From Rheinheimera riviphila (GTDB lineage: Bacteria > Pseudomonadota > Gammaproteobacteria > Enterobacterales > Alteromonadaceae): a DNA stretch of 64,000 nucleotides. Under the pieces are notes generated by a model. That model was not told where the DNA came from. It made no database searches and saw only the letters and a list, made by a program, of their open reading frames with translations. This document shows positions 35,467 through 45,277 of the stretch, one piece after another. Location: the NCBI RefSeq assembly GCF_004005945.1, contig NZ_SACS01000004.1, positions 207,474 to 271,473 on the forward strand, written 5' to 3'. The first letter of the stretch is position 1, and the number at the start of each line of letters is the position of its first letter. The translations under genes and the position numbers were made by a program.

Positions 35467-36280
35467 AGTTTGGGGGCTGGTGGTTTGCTGCGCTTGCGCT
35501 TCAATGGCCGCAACTGCCTCCGAATTACCACAAGTGGTTGATTCTGCATTTCGCAGTGCGGAAAATAAACAACGGGATCAATATCGCCATCCGGTTGAAA
35601 CTTTAAGTTTTTTTGGGATTAAACCAGAGATGTCGGTGCTGGAAGTATGGCCGGCACGGGGTTGGTACACCGAAATTCTGGCGCCTTATCTCAAAGATAA
35701 AGGCAAGTTGACCATCGCCAATTTCCGTCAGAATGATGGTAGCTTGGAAGATGAGCGCAAAATTTTCTGGGCCAGGCTGGCCGCAAAACTCAAACAAGAT
35801 ATCAAAAAACATCCAGATCACTTTGGTGCGGTGCAGGTGGAAGAATTTGATCCACCAGGTCTGATGCAATTACAGCAAGTGAATCAGTTTGATTTGGTGC
35901 TGAGTTTCCGCAATTCGCACATCTGGAATGAAGAAGGTTATTTACTGGACGTCTACCGTGCCTTGTTCGACATGCTCAAACCCGGTGGTACGCTGGGGTT
36001 AGTCGAACATCGTTCCAGCCGCTTGTCAGAAATATCGAGCCGCGCCGGTGAAGGTTATCTCGATGAATATTATGTGATTGCGGTTGCGCAGCAAGCCGGT
36101 TTTATTCTGGCCGACCGCTCAGAAATTAACGCCAATCCTAAAGACAGCAAAGATTATCCAAAAGGCGTTTATGCCTTGCCGCCAACGCTGGCGATGGGCG
36201 CATTGGACAAAGCCCGTTATCTGGCAATTGGTGAAAGTGACCGGATGACGTTAAAGTTTACTAAACCTTTGGTGCCTTGA
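35429..36280 (+). CDS. Exported methyltransferase-like protein (COG4798 type)
   Basis: 283 residues from the ATG at 35429 (AAGG 8 nt upstream), inside the end of the Slp gene. A signal peptide (about 1-32, ending ATASELP) precedes a Rossmann-like methyltransferase fold. The motif I equivalent is VLEVWPARGWYTEILAPYL; LVLSFRNSHIW and LKPGGTLGLVEHR follow. The same build with a signal peptide is known in predicted methyltransferases of COG4798. SAM-dependent activity in the periplasm would be surprising, so the biochemical role is uncertain. It overlaps the hydrolase gene by 4 bp. Confidence 0.8.
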   Translation: MLNKLHKVHNSVKVWGLVVCCACASMAATASELPQVVDSAFRSAENKQRDQYRHPVETLSFFGIKPEMSVLEVWPARGWYTEILAPYLKDKGKLTIANFRQNDGSLEDERKIFWARLAAKLKQDIKKHPDHFGAVQVEEFDPPGLMQLQQVNQFDLVLSFRNSHIWNEEGYLLDVYRALFDMLKPGGTLGLVEHRSSRLSEISSRAGEGYLDEYYVIAVAQQAGFILADRSEINANPKDSKDYPKGVYALPPTLAMGALDKARYLAIGESDRMTLKFTKPLVP

Positions 36281-37161
36281 CGCTCGTGGCTGTGCCATTG
36301 CAGTTACCGGTCAGTTACCAGCTTCGCCAGTTAACCCTGCGCGGCTGGCGTAGCGGTCCGGCTGATGGGCCGCTGTGTTTATGTCTGCACGGCTGGCTCG
36401 ACAACGCCAATAGTTTTATTCCCTTATCAAAACAACTTCTGGATCTACAGCTGATCGCCATTGATCTGCCTGGTCATGGCCAGTCTGATCATCGCAGTCC
36501 TGATGCCCATTACCATTTTCTGGATTGGGTTGATGATGTGGTACAGCTGCTGCTGTTACTCAAGCTATCTTCCGACCAGCCGGTGCTGCTGATAGGCCAT
36601 TCGATGGGTGGCATGATCGCCACCGCGGTCGCCGCCAGTTTCCCGGAATTCGTCAGTCAGGTCATTTTACTCGACAGTGTCGGTCTGGTGACCGGCGCTG
36701 AACAGGACACGGTTTCGCAGCTGAGAAAAGCTGTATTATCGCGGCAAAAACGGCTGGATAAGCGTAAACCGCAATACCTGGATCTAGCGTCTGCAGCTGA
36801 AGCCCGGCGGGCGCAAAGTGATTTTGATCTGGCGACTGCATTATTGCTGGCCGAGCGGGGGACAGTCGCTGAGGGTGACACACTGACCTGGTCGGCCGAT
36901 TTACGGCTACGCGAAGTGTCGGCCTATCGCTTGTCTGATGCCCAGGCCTGCCAGTTAATTGAATCCGTTTCAGCACCAGTGCTGGCTGTGATGGCAAAGC
37001 AGGGCATCGAGTTGATGCAGCAAGGGCGGCAGCGCTGGCAATCGCATTATCAAAACCTGCAACTGCATGAATTAGATGCCGGTCATCATTTGCATATGAC
37101 CCATAGCATTGAAGTTGCAGCAAAAATCAGCAGTTTTCTGGCTTCTTTTCCAGCTAAATGA
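36277..37161 (+). CDS. Alpha/beta hydrolase
   Basis: About 294 residues, start TTG at 36277 (TTGA overlap with the previous stop) or GTG at 36286. The oxyanion HGW is in LCLHGWLDNANSF. The nucleophile elbow is GHSMGG with Ser109, and the catalytic His is in ELDAGHHLHMTH near the C-terminus. Esterase, thioesterase or lipase-like chemistry is possible. It is co-transcribed with the Slp and methyltransferase-like genes and lies upstream of fadD. The substrate is unknown. Confidence 0.85.
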   Translation: MTLVAVPLQLPVSYQLRQLTLRGWRSGPADGPLCLCLHGWLDNANSFIPLSKQLLDLQLIAIDLPGHGQSDHRSPDAHYHFLDWVDDVVQLLLLLKLSSDQPVLLIGHSMGGMIATAVAASFPEFVSQVILLDSVGLVTGAEQDTVSQLRKAVLSRQKRLDKRKPQYLDLASAAEARRAQSDFDLATALLLAERGTVAEGDTLTWSADLRLREVSAYRLSDAQACQLIESVSAPVLAVMAKQGIELMQQGRQRWQSHYQNLQLHELDAGHHLHMTHSIEVAAKISSFLASFPAK

Positions 37162-37450
37162 TAGGGTCTGATCGATAGCTTTGTTGGCAAGTCCTGAGCC
37201 TGAATTCGTCATATTCCGACAATTATCCTGACCATTCCGGACAGCAAAACTGAATGCTTCACCCTAATTGTGCATTTGAGGCAATTGTGGGATGATTGAG
37301 GATTAGAGTAAAAACTCAGAGTGCGTAGCGAAGAAGAACATGTTGCACAATCATGTGAAATCTTCGCCAGGCAGTTTGCATATCAGCGCGAACGTACCTA
37401 TAAAAAACATACCTATAATTAAAAATAAAACTGACGACGAGGAGAAGAAG

Positions 37451-39109
37451 GTGGATAAAGTCTGGTTAAAGCGTTACCCGACCGGCGTGCCGGCAGAGAT
37501 CGATGCCGATCACTACAGTTCATTGCTGGACATCTTCGAACAATCAATTAACACCTATAGCGACCGCATTGCCTATATCAACATGGGCAAATCTATTACT
37601 TATGGCGAGCTTGGTACTTTAAGCAGCCAATTTGCCGCTTATCTGCAACAAGGTCTGGGCCTGAAAAAAGGCGATGCAGTGGCGATTATGATGCCAAATC
37701 TGCTGCAATATCCGGTGGTCCTGTTAGGCGCATTGCGCGCTGGCTGCACCGTGGTCAACGTCAATCCACTGTATACCCCGCGTGAACTGCAGCATCAGCT
37801 GATTGATTCACAAGCCAAAGCTATTATCATTGTTGAAAACTTTGCTCATACCCTGACCGATGTGCTGGCGGCGGTGCCAATCAAGCATATCGTGTTGACC
37901 AAAATGGGTGACATGTTGGGGTTACTCAAAGGCACCATCGTCAACCTGGTGGTCAAGCACGTCAAAAAGATGATCCCAGCCTACCATTTGCCAACTGCCA
38001 TTTCTTATAAAGATGCAGTCGCGCAAGGTGCGGGCATGACGTACCAAAAACCTGCGGTTACCGGTGCCGATTTAGCCTTTTTACAATACACCGGTGGCAC
38101 CACGGGCGTCTCCAAAGGCGCCATGCTGACCCACCGCAATATGGTGGCAAATTTAGAACAGGTCGCTGGATGTATTGGTCCTATTTTATCGCCGGGCAAA
38201 GAGTTTATCGTCACAGCATTGCCGCTTTATCATATCTTCGCGCTGACAGCGAACTGCCTGACCTTTATGAAGTATGGCGGCACCAACTTGCTGATCACCA
38301 ATCCACGGGATATGCCCAATTTTGTTAAAGAGCTGGCGAAATATCCGTTTACCGCAATCACAGGCGTCAACACGCTGTTTAATGGCTTATTAAATTGTCC
38401 TGGTTTTGCCGATCTGGATTTCAGCCGTTTGAAACTGTCGTTGGGCGGTGGCATGGCGGTGCAAAAGCCGGTGGCAGAGCGTTGGCAGAAAGTGACCAAC
38501 AGCCGTTTGGTTGAGGGCTACGGCCTGACCGAATGTGCGCCGCTGGTGACAGTGAGTCCGTTTGATTTAAAAGGGTTTAACGGCAGTATTGGCTTGCCGG
38601 CACCATCAACCGATATCCGTCTGATCGACGATAATGGTGTGGATGTTGCGCCAGGCGAAGCCGGTGAAATGCTGGTGCAAGGCCCGCAAGTGATGTTGGG
38701 TTATCTCAACCGCGTGGAAGAAACCGAAAAAGTATTAAAAGATGGCTGGTTGTATACCGGTGACATCGCCCGGATGGACGAAGAAGGTTTCTTCTATATC
38801 GTTGATCGCAAAAAAGATATGATTCTGGTGTCCGGCTTTAACGTCTACCCGAATGAAATTGAAGAAGTGGTGGCGATGAACGAAAAAGTGCTGGAAGTGG
38901 CGGCCGTCGGTATTCCGAACGAAGCTACCGGTGAAGCGGTGAAAATTTTTGTGGTGAAAAAAGACCAGTCTTTAACCGATCACGAATTGATCGCCCACTG
39001 CAAAGAGCATTTGACGGGCTATAAAGTACCGAAGCTGGTAGAATTCCGCACAGAATTGCCAAAAACCAATGTCGGCAAAATTTTGCGCCGTGAACTCAAA
39101 GGGCAATAA
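37451..39109 (+). CDS. fadD: Long-chain fatty acid-CoA ligase FadD
   Basis: 552 residues from the GTG at 37451, which has GGAG 6 nt upstream and yields [17 protein letters not shown], aligned to the E. coli FadD N-terminus; the frame is open back to 37340. The AMP-binding motif is [14 protein letters not shown]. Other landmarks are [11 protein letters not shown], the hinge [20 protein letters not shown] and the C-terminal lysine in [10 protein letters not shown]. It activates fatty acids to acyl-CoA through acyl-adenylate at the inner membrane. A strong terminator follows. Confidence 0.96.
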   Translation: MDKVWLKRYPTGVPAEIDADHYSSLLDIFEQSINTYSDRIAYINMGKSITYGELGTLSSQFAAYLQQGLGLKKGDAVAIMMPNLLQYPVVLLGALRAGCTVVNVNPLYTPRELQHQLIDSQAKAIIIVENFAHTLTDVLAAVPIKHIVLTKMGDMLGLLKGTIVNLVVKHVKKMIPAYHLPTAISYKDAVAQGAGMTYQKPAVTGADLAFLQYTGGTTGVSKGAMLTHRNMVANLEQVAGCIGPILSPGKEFIVTALPLYHIFALTANCLTFMKYGGTNLLITNPRDMPNFVKELAKYPFTAITGVNTLFNGLLNCPGFADLDFSRLKLSLGGGMAVQKPVAERWQKVTNSRLVEGYGLTECAPLVTVSPFDLKGFNGSIGLPAPSTDIRLIDDNGVDVAPGEAGEMLVQGPQVMLGYLNRVEETEKVLKDGWLYTGDIARMDEEGFFYIVDRKKDMILVSGFNVYPNEIEEVVAMNEKVLEVAAVGIPNEATGEAVKIFVVKKDQSLTDHELIAHCKEHLTGYKVPKLVEFRTELPKTNVGKILRRELKGQ

Positions 39110-39130
39110 CCCGCCCTGAATTGGTTAGCA

Positions 39131-39157
39131 AAAAAACCGGCGCTTTGCCGGTTTTTT
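39131..39157 (+). terminator. fadD: fadD terminator
   Basis: Stem AAAAAACCGGC (39131-39141) / GCCGGTTTTTT (39147-39157) with a 5-nt loop; A-runs and T-runs on both sides make it bidirectional in form. Confidence 0.85.
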
Positions 39158-39243
39158 ATTGAATAAACAGACGCTGCTGGCGTCGTGCTCGAAGCAGATT
39201 GATCTGTTCCCGTACAAGCAAGCCGTCAATGATGGAGTATCCA

Positions 39244-40389
39244 ATGTCCTACCGTATGATCACCGACAATGCGCAGCTGGCCGAGTTTTGTCAGTCGTCG
39301 CTTACAGCAGCTTATCTGGCGGTGGATACTGAGTTTGTCCGCGTTAATACGCTGCTGCCAAAGCTTGGTTTGATCCAGTTATACGCTGGTGCAGATTTGG
39401 TCTTGGTCGATCCGCTGACCATCACTGACTGGCAACCTCTGGCAGAATTATTGGCGGCGCCATCGGTGTTGAAATTACTGCACTCCTGCAACGAAGATTT
39501 AGAAGCTTTTGCGTCTGTCGGGCTGGTGCAAATCTACCCACTGTTGGATACGCAGCTGGCCGCTGAACTTGCCGGTATGGGTTCCAGTCTTGGATACGCC
39601 AAGATGGTTGAACAACTGCTGGGTAAACAAGTGGATAAAACCGAAAGTCGCACCGACTGGCTGGCTCGGCCACTGGCACAAACCCAACTTGAATATGCCG
39701 CTTTTGATGTGTTGTATCTATTTCAGCTAAAAGATTTGTTACTGGCAAAATTGCCGGATCCGAAATTTCTGCCGCTATTGCTGGCCGAAGGCGGGCAAAT
39801 GATCAACCGTCGCCAGCATCAATTACCGGTTAGTTTTAAATATCTGGAAATGAAAAACAGCTGGCAGTGCCCACCCAGAGAACTGGCGGTATTGCGGGCT
39901 TTAACCAGCTGGCGCGCTGGATACGCGGCACAAAAAGACACTGCACTTGGTTTGGTACTGAAAGATGCAGTGATGTACGAACTGGCCAAACGCCGGCCAG
40001 TGACGCTGGAAGGTCTGGCACAAATTCAGGATTTGCATCCACGCGAGCTGCGCCGGCATGGCTCAGTGTTGCTGGAATTGATTGCACAAGCGAAAGCCTT
40101 GAGCAATGAAGACTGTCCACAAACCTTCTACCATCAAGCTGAATTTGCCGGGTTTAAACAGGTGCAGCAGGAATTGACCGACGCCGTCGAGCAAGCGGCC
40201 ACTGCCAGCGGTATTCCGCCTGGTTTTTTAAGTGTCAAACGTCAGCTCAATGAATATCTGAACTGGTGCTGGCGGGTATCGGATAGTGAGCGCTCGCAAC
40301 TGCCAACACCAGAATATCTGCGCGGCTGGCGACGGGATATTTTATTACCATACCTGCCAAAACCAGCGCATGTAGCAGGCTTGATTTGA
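39244..40389 (+). CDS. rnd: Ribonuclease D
   Basis: 381 residues from the ATG at 39244 (GGAG 6 nt upstream). It is a DEDD-family 3'-5' exoribonuclease: Exo I VDTEFVR, Exo II HSCNEDLEAF with DTQLAAEL, and Exo III QLEYAAFDVLYL. Two HRDC-type helical regions follow in the C-terminal half (about 210-370). It trims tRNA and other stable RNA 3' ends. In E. coli rnd is also next to fadD. Confidence 0.95.
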   Translation: MSYRMITDNAQLAEFCQSSLTAAYLAVDTEFVRVNTLLPKLGLIQLYAGADLVLVDPLTITDWQPLAELLAAPSVLKLLHSCNEDLEAFASVGLVQIYPLLDTQLAAELAGMGSSLGYAKMVEQLLGKQVDKTESRTDWLARPLAQTQLEYAAFDVLYLFQLKDLLLAKLPDPKFLPLLLAEGGQMINRRQHQLPVSFKYLEMKNSWQCPPRELAVLRALTSWRAGYAAQKDTALGLVLKDAVMYELAKRRPVTLEGLAQIQDLHPRELRRHGSVLLELIAQAKALSNEDCPQTFYHQAEFAGFKQVQQELTDAVEQAATASGIPPGFLSVKRQLNEYLNWCWRVSDSERSQLPTPEYLRGWRRDILLPYLPKPAHVAGLI

Positions 40390-40404
40390 CCGCACTAAAA
40401 ACAC

Positions 40405-40429
40405 AAAACCCACCAAAATGGTGGGTTTT
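40405..40429 (+). terminator. rnd: rnd terminator
   Basis: Perfect 10-bp stem AAAACCCACC (40405-40414) / GGTGGGTTTT (40420-40429) with a 5-nt AT loop. It may also face minE, which ends at 40484 on the other strand. Confidence 0.8.
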
Positions 40430-40483
40430 CTAAACTAAGCTGCGAACGCTGTTTCTGAGCATGTCAGATGAGCGGGTAGCAGA

Positions 40484-40744
40484 TCAGCGTTTTTCCTCAG
40501 GGAACGTCACGTTCAGTTCCAATACGGACAGCTCATCCGAGCTTTTTTCCAGTGAAACGGACACTTGATCATCAGCGATATCCACATACTTGCGGATCAC
40601 TTCCAGAATATCGCGCTCCAGCTGCGGTAAATAATCCGGGCTGGAACGACGACGCCGTTCGTGGGCGACGATGATCTGCAACCGCTCTTTCGCCGTTGAC
40701 GCGGTATTCTTTTTGGTCGAACGGAAATAATCGAGTAACGACAT
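40484..40744 (-). CDS. minE: Cell division topological specificity factor MinE
   Basis: An 86-residue protein. The N-terminal MinD-interacting part begins [22 protein letters not shown] and continues QIIVAHERR; the C-terminal dimer domain includes [17 protein letters not shown]. It drives pole-to-pole oscillation of MinCD by stimulating MinD ATPase. GGAGG lies 5-6 nt before the ATG. It is 3 nt downstream of minD. Confidence 0.97.
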   Translation of the reverse strand: MSLLDYFRSTKKNTASTAKERLQIIVAHERRRRSSPDYLPQLERDILEVIRKYVDIADDQVSVSLEKSSDELSVLELNVTFPEEKR

Positions 40745-40747
40745 AAG

Positions 40748-41557
40748 TTAGCCTCCGAAAATCCGTTTGAATAAACCTTTTTTCTCCACATTGAGGAAGC
40801 GGAAAGGTACATCTTCGCCGATTAAGCGGGCAACAGTATCCAGGTAAGCCTGACCGGCATCACTTTCGGTATCCAGAATAACTGGCTGACCCGAGTTCGA
40901 TGCATTCAGCACCGCTTGTGATTCCGGGATCACGCCCAGTAATTTGATTGCCAGAATATCGTTGACGTCTTCGACGCTGAGCATTTCGCCTTTGATCACA
41001 CGTTCTGGATTGTAGCGGGTTAACAACAAATGTTCTTTGATGCCCGGTAAACCTTGCTCAGCACGGCGTGATTTGCTCGACAACATCCCTAAAATACGGT
41101 CAGAGTCACGCACTGACGATACTTCCGGGTTGGTGACAACAATAGCTTCGTCAGCGAAATACAGCGCCATCATCGCGCCAGATTCGATACCGGCTGGTGA
41201 ATCACAGATAATAAAATCAAATTCATCCGACAGCTCGTTTAAGACCCGTTCGACGCCTTCTTTGTATAAAGCGTCTTTGTCGCGGGTTTGCGACGCTGGC
41301 AGGATATATAAGTTGTCCAGGCGTTTGTCGCGGATCAGTGCTTGTTTTAAATTTGCTTCATTGTTGATCACATTGACAAAGTCATAGACGACACGGCGCT
41401 CACAACCCATGATCAGGTCAAGATTCCGCAGGCCGATATCAAAATCGACGATAACAGTTTTGTGGCCTTTTAATGCCAGGCCAGTGCCGATGGCAGCACT
41501 GGAGGTGGTTTTACCCACACCACCTTTGCCTGAAGTCACAACTATGATTTTTGCCAT
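40748..41557 (-). CDS. minD: Septum-site-determining ATPase MinD
   Basis: 269 residues from the ATG at 41557 (AGGA 9 nt upstream); three further codons upstream are open. The deviant Walker A motif is SGKGGVGKTT. CDSPAGIESGA is the Walker B region. The C-terminal amphipathic helix (about RFLNVEKKGLFKRIFGG) binds the inner membrane. It recruits MinC to block FtsZ ring assembly at the poles. Gene order is minC-minD-minE. Confidence 0.98.
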   Translation of the reverse strand: MAKIIVVTSGKGGVGKTTSSAAIGTGLALKGHKTVIVDFDIGLRNLDLIMGCERRVVYDFVNVINNEANLKQALIRDKRLDNLYILPASQTRDKDALYKEGVERVLNELSDEFDFIICDSPAGIESGAMMALYFADEAIVVTNPEVSSVRDSDRILGMLSSKSRRAEQGLPGIKEHLLLTRYNPERVIKGEMLSVEDVNDILAIKLLGVIPESQAVLNASNSGQPVILDTESDAGQAYLDTVARLIGEDVPFRFLNVEKKGLFKRIFGG

Positions 41558-41569
41558 AGCACACAATCC

Positions 41570-42295
41570 TTAGAATAATTCTGCTAATACTAATTGACCG
41601 TCCTGCAAGCTAATACAGGCTGATTTGCCCCAAAACTCGCCTTGCAGGCTCTCGCTTAACCAATAGTTACCTGCAATCGAGATTAACTCGGCTTGCATAT
41701 TGTAACAATAGATCTTTTTACTGCTGTCTCCGCCCGCGCCGGCAATCGCCTTTCCGCGCAAAGAACCGTAGATATGGATGTTGCCATCAGCGATGACTTC
41801 CGCACCGGCGCCGACTGTGCCTTTGATAATTAAATCAGCACCTTTGACGTAAATTTGTTGGCCAGAGCGGATATTTTGTTCAATGAATTTGTTTTCGACT
41901 GCGGCCTGCACCACGGGTGCTGGTGGCGGTGGCGCAACCGGTGCCGGAGCTGCTACAGCTTTGGCTGGGGCATCAACGGTTTTACCGTTGTTTTTGCTCA
42001 GTTGCAATGCAGCTAAACCGGCTTGTTGCGCGGCTTTTTTCAGGTCGCTGTTGGCGCCACAGACGCCGACCAACACCAGCTGCAGCTCAGTGAAGAGTTG
42101 CTTAATAGCATGAAAATCAGGGGCATATTTTGCATTTTCAACGTTGATCACTACCGGTGCCTGATGGAAAAATCCAGGTGCCTGCGCCAACTTTTGCTGT
42201 AACTGCGCTTGCAGCGCCGCCACACTAAAATCCTGACAATATAAAACTGATAAAGGAAATAAACTTCCTTTTAACTCAAATGAGTGATCCGACAT
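41570..42295 (-). CDS. minC: Septum site-determining protein MinC
   Basis: 241 residues from the ATG at 42295 (MSDHSFELKGSLFPLSVL); the frame is open to 42358, but the upstream residues do not fit the family. The N-terminal FtsZ-inhibiting domain (about 1-100) is followed by an alanine/proline-rich linker (KAVAAPAPVAPPPPAP, about 125-145). The C-terminal beta-helix begins RSGQQIYVKGADLI and contains GNIHIYGSLRGKAIAG. It is longer than many MinC proteins because of the linker. Confidence 0.96.
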   Translation of the reverse strand: MSDHSFELKGSLFPLSVLYCQDFSVAALQAQLQQKLAQAPGFFHQAPVVINVENAKYAPDFHAIKQLFTELQLVLVGVCGANSDLKKAAQQAGLAALQLSKNNGKTVDAPAKAVAAPAPVAPPPPAPVVQAAVENKFIEQNIRSGQQIYVKGADLIIKGTVGAGAEVIADGNIHIYGSLRGKAIAGAGGDSSKKIYCYNMQAELISIAGNYWLSESLQGEFWGKSACISLQDGQLVLAELF

Positions 42296-42467
42296 AGCAA
42301 CCGTGCGTGCAAAATGAATGAAAAGGTTAGGGTTCTTATCAGGGCCTGCCGGTGGCAACAGGCTAAATTCAGCTGTTACACGTCCGAAGCGACGGTTCGC
42401 AAGATAAGCGCTTCATGGTATAGTCAACGCCTGTGTTAGGCAAGTTACCCAGAGTAGATTTTGTCCC

Positions 42468-42743
42468 ATGTTAACTGTGATTTATAAAAGCCCCCGCAAA
42501 GATCAGACTTATCTGTATGTTCTCAAACGTGATGATTTCAGCGCTGTGCCTAAGGCTTTATTAGAAACTTTTGGTAAACCAAAGCTTGTAAGTCTACTGG
42601 ATTTAGCCAAACGCGATAAATTAGCCGGTGCTGATATCGAAAAAGTGCAGCAAGCGCTGACGGCACAAGGTTTTTATCTGCAGATGCCACCGCAGCCAGA
42701 AGACTGGTTGGCTGAGCATAAAGAATGGCTGGGCGATCACTAA
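42468..42743 (+). CDS. ycgL: YcgL family protein
   Basis: A 91-residue protein starting MLTVIYKSPRKDQTYLYVLKR and ending PPQPEDWLAEHKEWLGD, the YcgL signature. It is divergent from minC, as in E. coli. The function is not firmly known; a role in RNA turnover (RNase D-related) has been proposed for pseudomonad YcgL. Confidence 0.92.
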   Translation: MLTVIYKSPRKDQTYLYVLKRDDFSAVPKALLETFGKPKLVSLLDLAKRDKLAGADIEKVQQALTAQGFYLQMPPQPEDWLAEHKEWLGDH

Positions 42744-42748
42744 ATTTC

Positions 42749-42774
42749 ATAGCGCAACAATATAGCGCAACAAT
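42749..42774 (+). repeat. 13-bp perfect tandem duplication before the MltB-like gene
   Basis: ATAGCGCAACAAT occurs twice head to tail (42749-42761 and 42762-42774). The second copy abuts the AAGGA ribosome site of the following gene. It probably arose by replication slippage. Confidence 0.8.
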
Positions 42775-42786
42775 AAGGATTTGGTT

Positions 42787-43932
42787 TTGTTTCGTATTCT
42801 TTTAGTAAGTTCAATGGCATTGACCTTGGCGGCCTGTAGCAGCAATGCCGCTGATAGTCCGGTTTCTCCTGCAAAAACTGCTGTATCAGCTGCCGGTTCT
42901 GCTGCCACTCACACAAAGCCGATTCCGGGCAAAGCTGCAGCGTCCGCTAAAACCGTTACGGCGATGAGCACGGACCAAGTCAAAGACGAAGCGGGTTTTA
43001 AATTGTACGCCGCAAAGCTACAACAAGAAGCAGCGCAACGTGGTTATCCAAAACCATTGCTTGATCAAGTCTTTGCCAGTTTAAGTTTTCATCCACGTGC
43101 TGTGGTTGCCGACAAAGGCCAACCGGAATTTGTCGAAACCCTGGATACTTATTTACCAAAACGGGTGAGTAAACAACGCATCGACATGGCGCGGCAGATG
43201 TATCAGCAGCATCGGGCTGAACTTGCCAGAGTCGAAAAAAAATACGGTGTACCGGCGCGGTTTATCGTGTCGTTGTGGGGGCTGGAAAGTGCATTTGGCC
43301 GGATCACCGGTAATTTCTCGGTTCCTTCGGCATTAGCGACCATGGCCTACGATGGCCGGCGTGAAGATTTTTTCAAAACTGAGTTTTTCCTGGCGCTGGA
43401 TATTCTCTCTGAAGGTCATATTGAACTTGCCCAGATGAAAGGTTCCTGGGCTGGCGCTATGGGGCATACCCAGTTTATGCCAAGTTCCTTTATGAAATAC
43501 GCGCAGGACGGCGATGGCGATGGTCATAAAGATATCTGGACCAACAGATCCGATGCTTTTGCCTCGATTGCCAACTATCTGAAAATTGAAGGCTGGCAGC
43601 CGGGACTGACCTGGGGTCGGCAGGTGCAACTACCCAAGAATTTTGACTACAGCCTGGTGATCCCAACGGGCAGTAAAGATCGGGCGCAGTGGCTGCAATG
43701 GTGGCAAAAATCTGAACGTTCATTGGCGGCCTGGCAGAAACTTGGTGTACGTACAGCTGACGGTAAAACCTTACCCAAGCGTGCGGTCAACGCTGCGCTG
43801 GTGATGCCGGACAATAAAGACGGCCGGGCTTATCTGGCCTATCACAACTATCAAACGCTGATGCACTGGAACCGCTCGTATTATTTTGTCAGCAGCGTCG
43901 GTTATCTGGCTGATTTAATTGATAACGGTTAA
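42787..43932 (+). CDS. MltB-like lytic murein transglycosylase (lipoprotein)
   Basis: 381 residues. The TTG at 42787 is chosen since AAGGA (42775-42779) is 7 nt away; a TTG at 42781 is too close. The lipobox is LAAC (MFRILLVSSMALTLAACSSN). After an Ala/Ser/Lys-rich linker comes the SLT_2 domain: the catalytic Glu in LWGLESAFGRITGNFS, then GAMGHTQFMPSSF and the calcium-loop-like DGDGDGHKDIW. It cleaves the peptidoglycan glycan strand at the outer membrane. It is inserted between ycgL and the ycgM-like gene, which are adjacent in E. coli. Confidence 0.92.
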   Translation: MFRILLVSSMALTLAACSSNAADSPVSPAKTAVSAAGSAATHTKPIPGKAAASAKTVTAMSTDQVKDEAGFKLYAAKLQQEAAQRGYPKPLLDQVFASLSFHPRAVVADKGQPEFVETLDTYLPKRVSKQRIDMARQMYQQHRAELARVEKKYGVPARFIVSLWGLESAFGRITGNFSVPSALATMAYDGRREDFFKTEFFLALDILSEGHIELAQMKGSWAGAMGHTQFMPSSFMKYAQDGDGDGHKDIWTNRSDAFASIANYLKIEGWQPGLTWGRQVQLPKNFDYSLVIPTGSKDRAQWLQWWQKSERSLAAWQKLGVRTADGKTLPKRAVNAALVMPDNKDGRAYLAYHNYQTLMHWNRSYYFVSSVGYLADLIDNG

Positions 43933-43938
43933 TGAGAA

Positions 43939-44667
43939 ATGTCGATGAATCAAGCATCTGATCACGCATCAGCAAGCGATAAAACGGTGGCGATAGCTGA
44001 ATATCAACACCGCGATTGGCAGGGACAGGCGATTGCGCTGCCCGTCGGTAAAGTGGTGTGTATTGGTCAGAATTATCAAGACCATATTCAGGAAATGAAT
44101 AGCAAAACAGCGCCGCAAGCGTTGTTTTTTATCAAGCCAGCGACTGCACTGCGGCCGCTGGCGCCAGCCTTTGTGATCCCAGGCGAACATGGCGCTGTGC
44201 ATAATGAAACCGAAATTGCGGTGTTGATTCAGCAGCCATTATCCAAAGCAACGCAAGCAGAAGTGCAAGCAGCCATTTGGGGTTATTCACTGGCGCTGGA
44301 TTTAACGCTGCGTGATGTACAGGCGGAGCTGAAAAAACTCGGCCGCCCCTGGGAAATCGCCAAAGGTTTTGATGGGGCTTGCCCAACGGCCGGTTTTGTT
44401 CCGGCGGCTTTGGTGGCAGAGCCGCAACAGCTGCAGTTCAGTTTACAGGTGAATAATGAGGTACGCCAGCAAGGTGATGCCCGATTAATGATCCGCAGTA
44501 TTTCGCAAATGCTGGTGGAAATGAGCCAGTGGTTCACGCTGCAGCCTGGCGATATTGTGCTGACGGGAACGCCAGCTGGTGTTGGCCCGTTGCAGCATCA
44601 AGACCAGTTACAATTAACGTTAAGCCCGTGGTTGGATGTTTTGACCACTGTGCATCAGACTGTTTAA
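43939..44667 (+). CDS. Fumarylacetoacetate hydrolase-family protein (YcgM-like)
   Basis: A 242-residue FAH-fold protein. The metal site appears as HNETEIAV plus LALDLTLRD. GRPWEIAKGFDGACP and the closing LTGTPAGVGPL are family signatures. E. coli YcgM is the positional counterpart. Members hydrolyse or decarboxylate small keto-acids such as acylpyruvates or oxaloacetate. A 6-nt gap separates it from the MltB-like gene, so they are likely co-transcribed. Confidence 0.9.
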   Translation: MSMNQASDHASASDKTVAIAEYQHRDWQGQAIALPVGKVVCIGQNYQDHIQEMNSKTAPQALFFIKPATALRPLAPAFVIPGEHGAVHNETEIAVLIQQPLSKATQAEVQAAIWGYSLALDLTLRDVQAELKKLGRPWEIAKGFDGACPTAGFVPAALVAEPQQLQFSLQVNNEVRQQGDARLMIRSISQMLVEMSQWFTLQPGDIVLTGTPAGVGPLQHQDQLQLTLSPWLDVLTTVHQTV

Positions 44668-44739
44668 ACAAATTGAACCTGCTGTCAGTAACTTAAGGAC
44701 AGCAAATAAGTGATCACAAATTAAGTGACAGGACCCAGC

Positions 44740-45240
44740 ATGACCGAATCCGTAAATTTTTGGGAAACCAAAAGCCTGCAAGAAATGACTACCGAAGAAT
44801 GGGAATCGGTCTGTGACGGCTGCGCCAAGTGCTGTCTGAATAAATTTATTGACGAAGAAGATGAAAATCTGGAAGGACCGACCGACTACATTCTGCCGGA
44901 AGAAACAGTGTATTTTACCAATATTGCCTGTCAGTACCTGAACAGCAATAAATGCGAATGTACCTGTTACGACAACCGCACCGTGCTGGTACCGGACTGT
45001 GTCAAACTGACCAAAGAAAACTTAAAAGATATTTTCTTTATGCCGACCAGCTGCAGTTATCGCCGGTTGCAGGAAGGGCGCGGTTTACCATCCTGGCATC
45101 CGCTGTTAAACGGTGGTAAAAAAAGTCTGATGCACAAAAAGCAAATGTCGGTACGTAATAAAACCATTTCTGAAGCCGCTGTGCATCTGCATGATTTTGA
45201 AGATCATATTGTCAGCTGGCCATTAAACGACCTGGACTAA
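44740..45240 (+). CDS. ycgN: YcgN family cysteine cluster protein
   Basis: 166 residues from the ATG at 44740 (AGGA 6 nt upstream). It belongs to the UPF0260 cysteine-cluster family: CDGCAKCCLNKF, then CQYLN with CECTCYDNR and PDCVKLT. The cysteines suggest metal or iron-sulfur binding; the function is unknown. It follows the ycgM-like gene, the same order as E. coli ycgLMN. Confidence 0.94.
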   Translation: MTESVNFWETKSLQEMTTEEWESVCDGCAKCCLNKFIDEEDENLEGPTDYILPEETVYFTNIACQYLNSNKCECTCYDNRTVLVPDCVKLTKENLKDIFFMPTSCSYRRLQEGRGLPSWHPLLNGGKKSLMHKKQMSVRNKTISEAAVHLHDFEDHIVSWPLNDLD

Positions 45241-45277
45241 TTCTGGCCTCATTCTGGGCTAATTCTGGACTATACCG

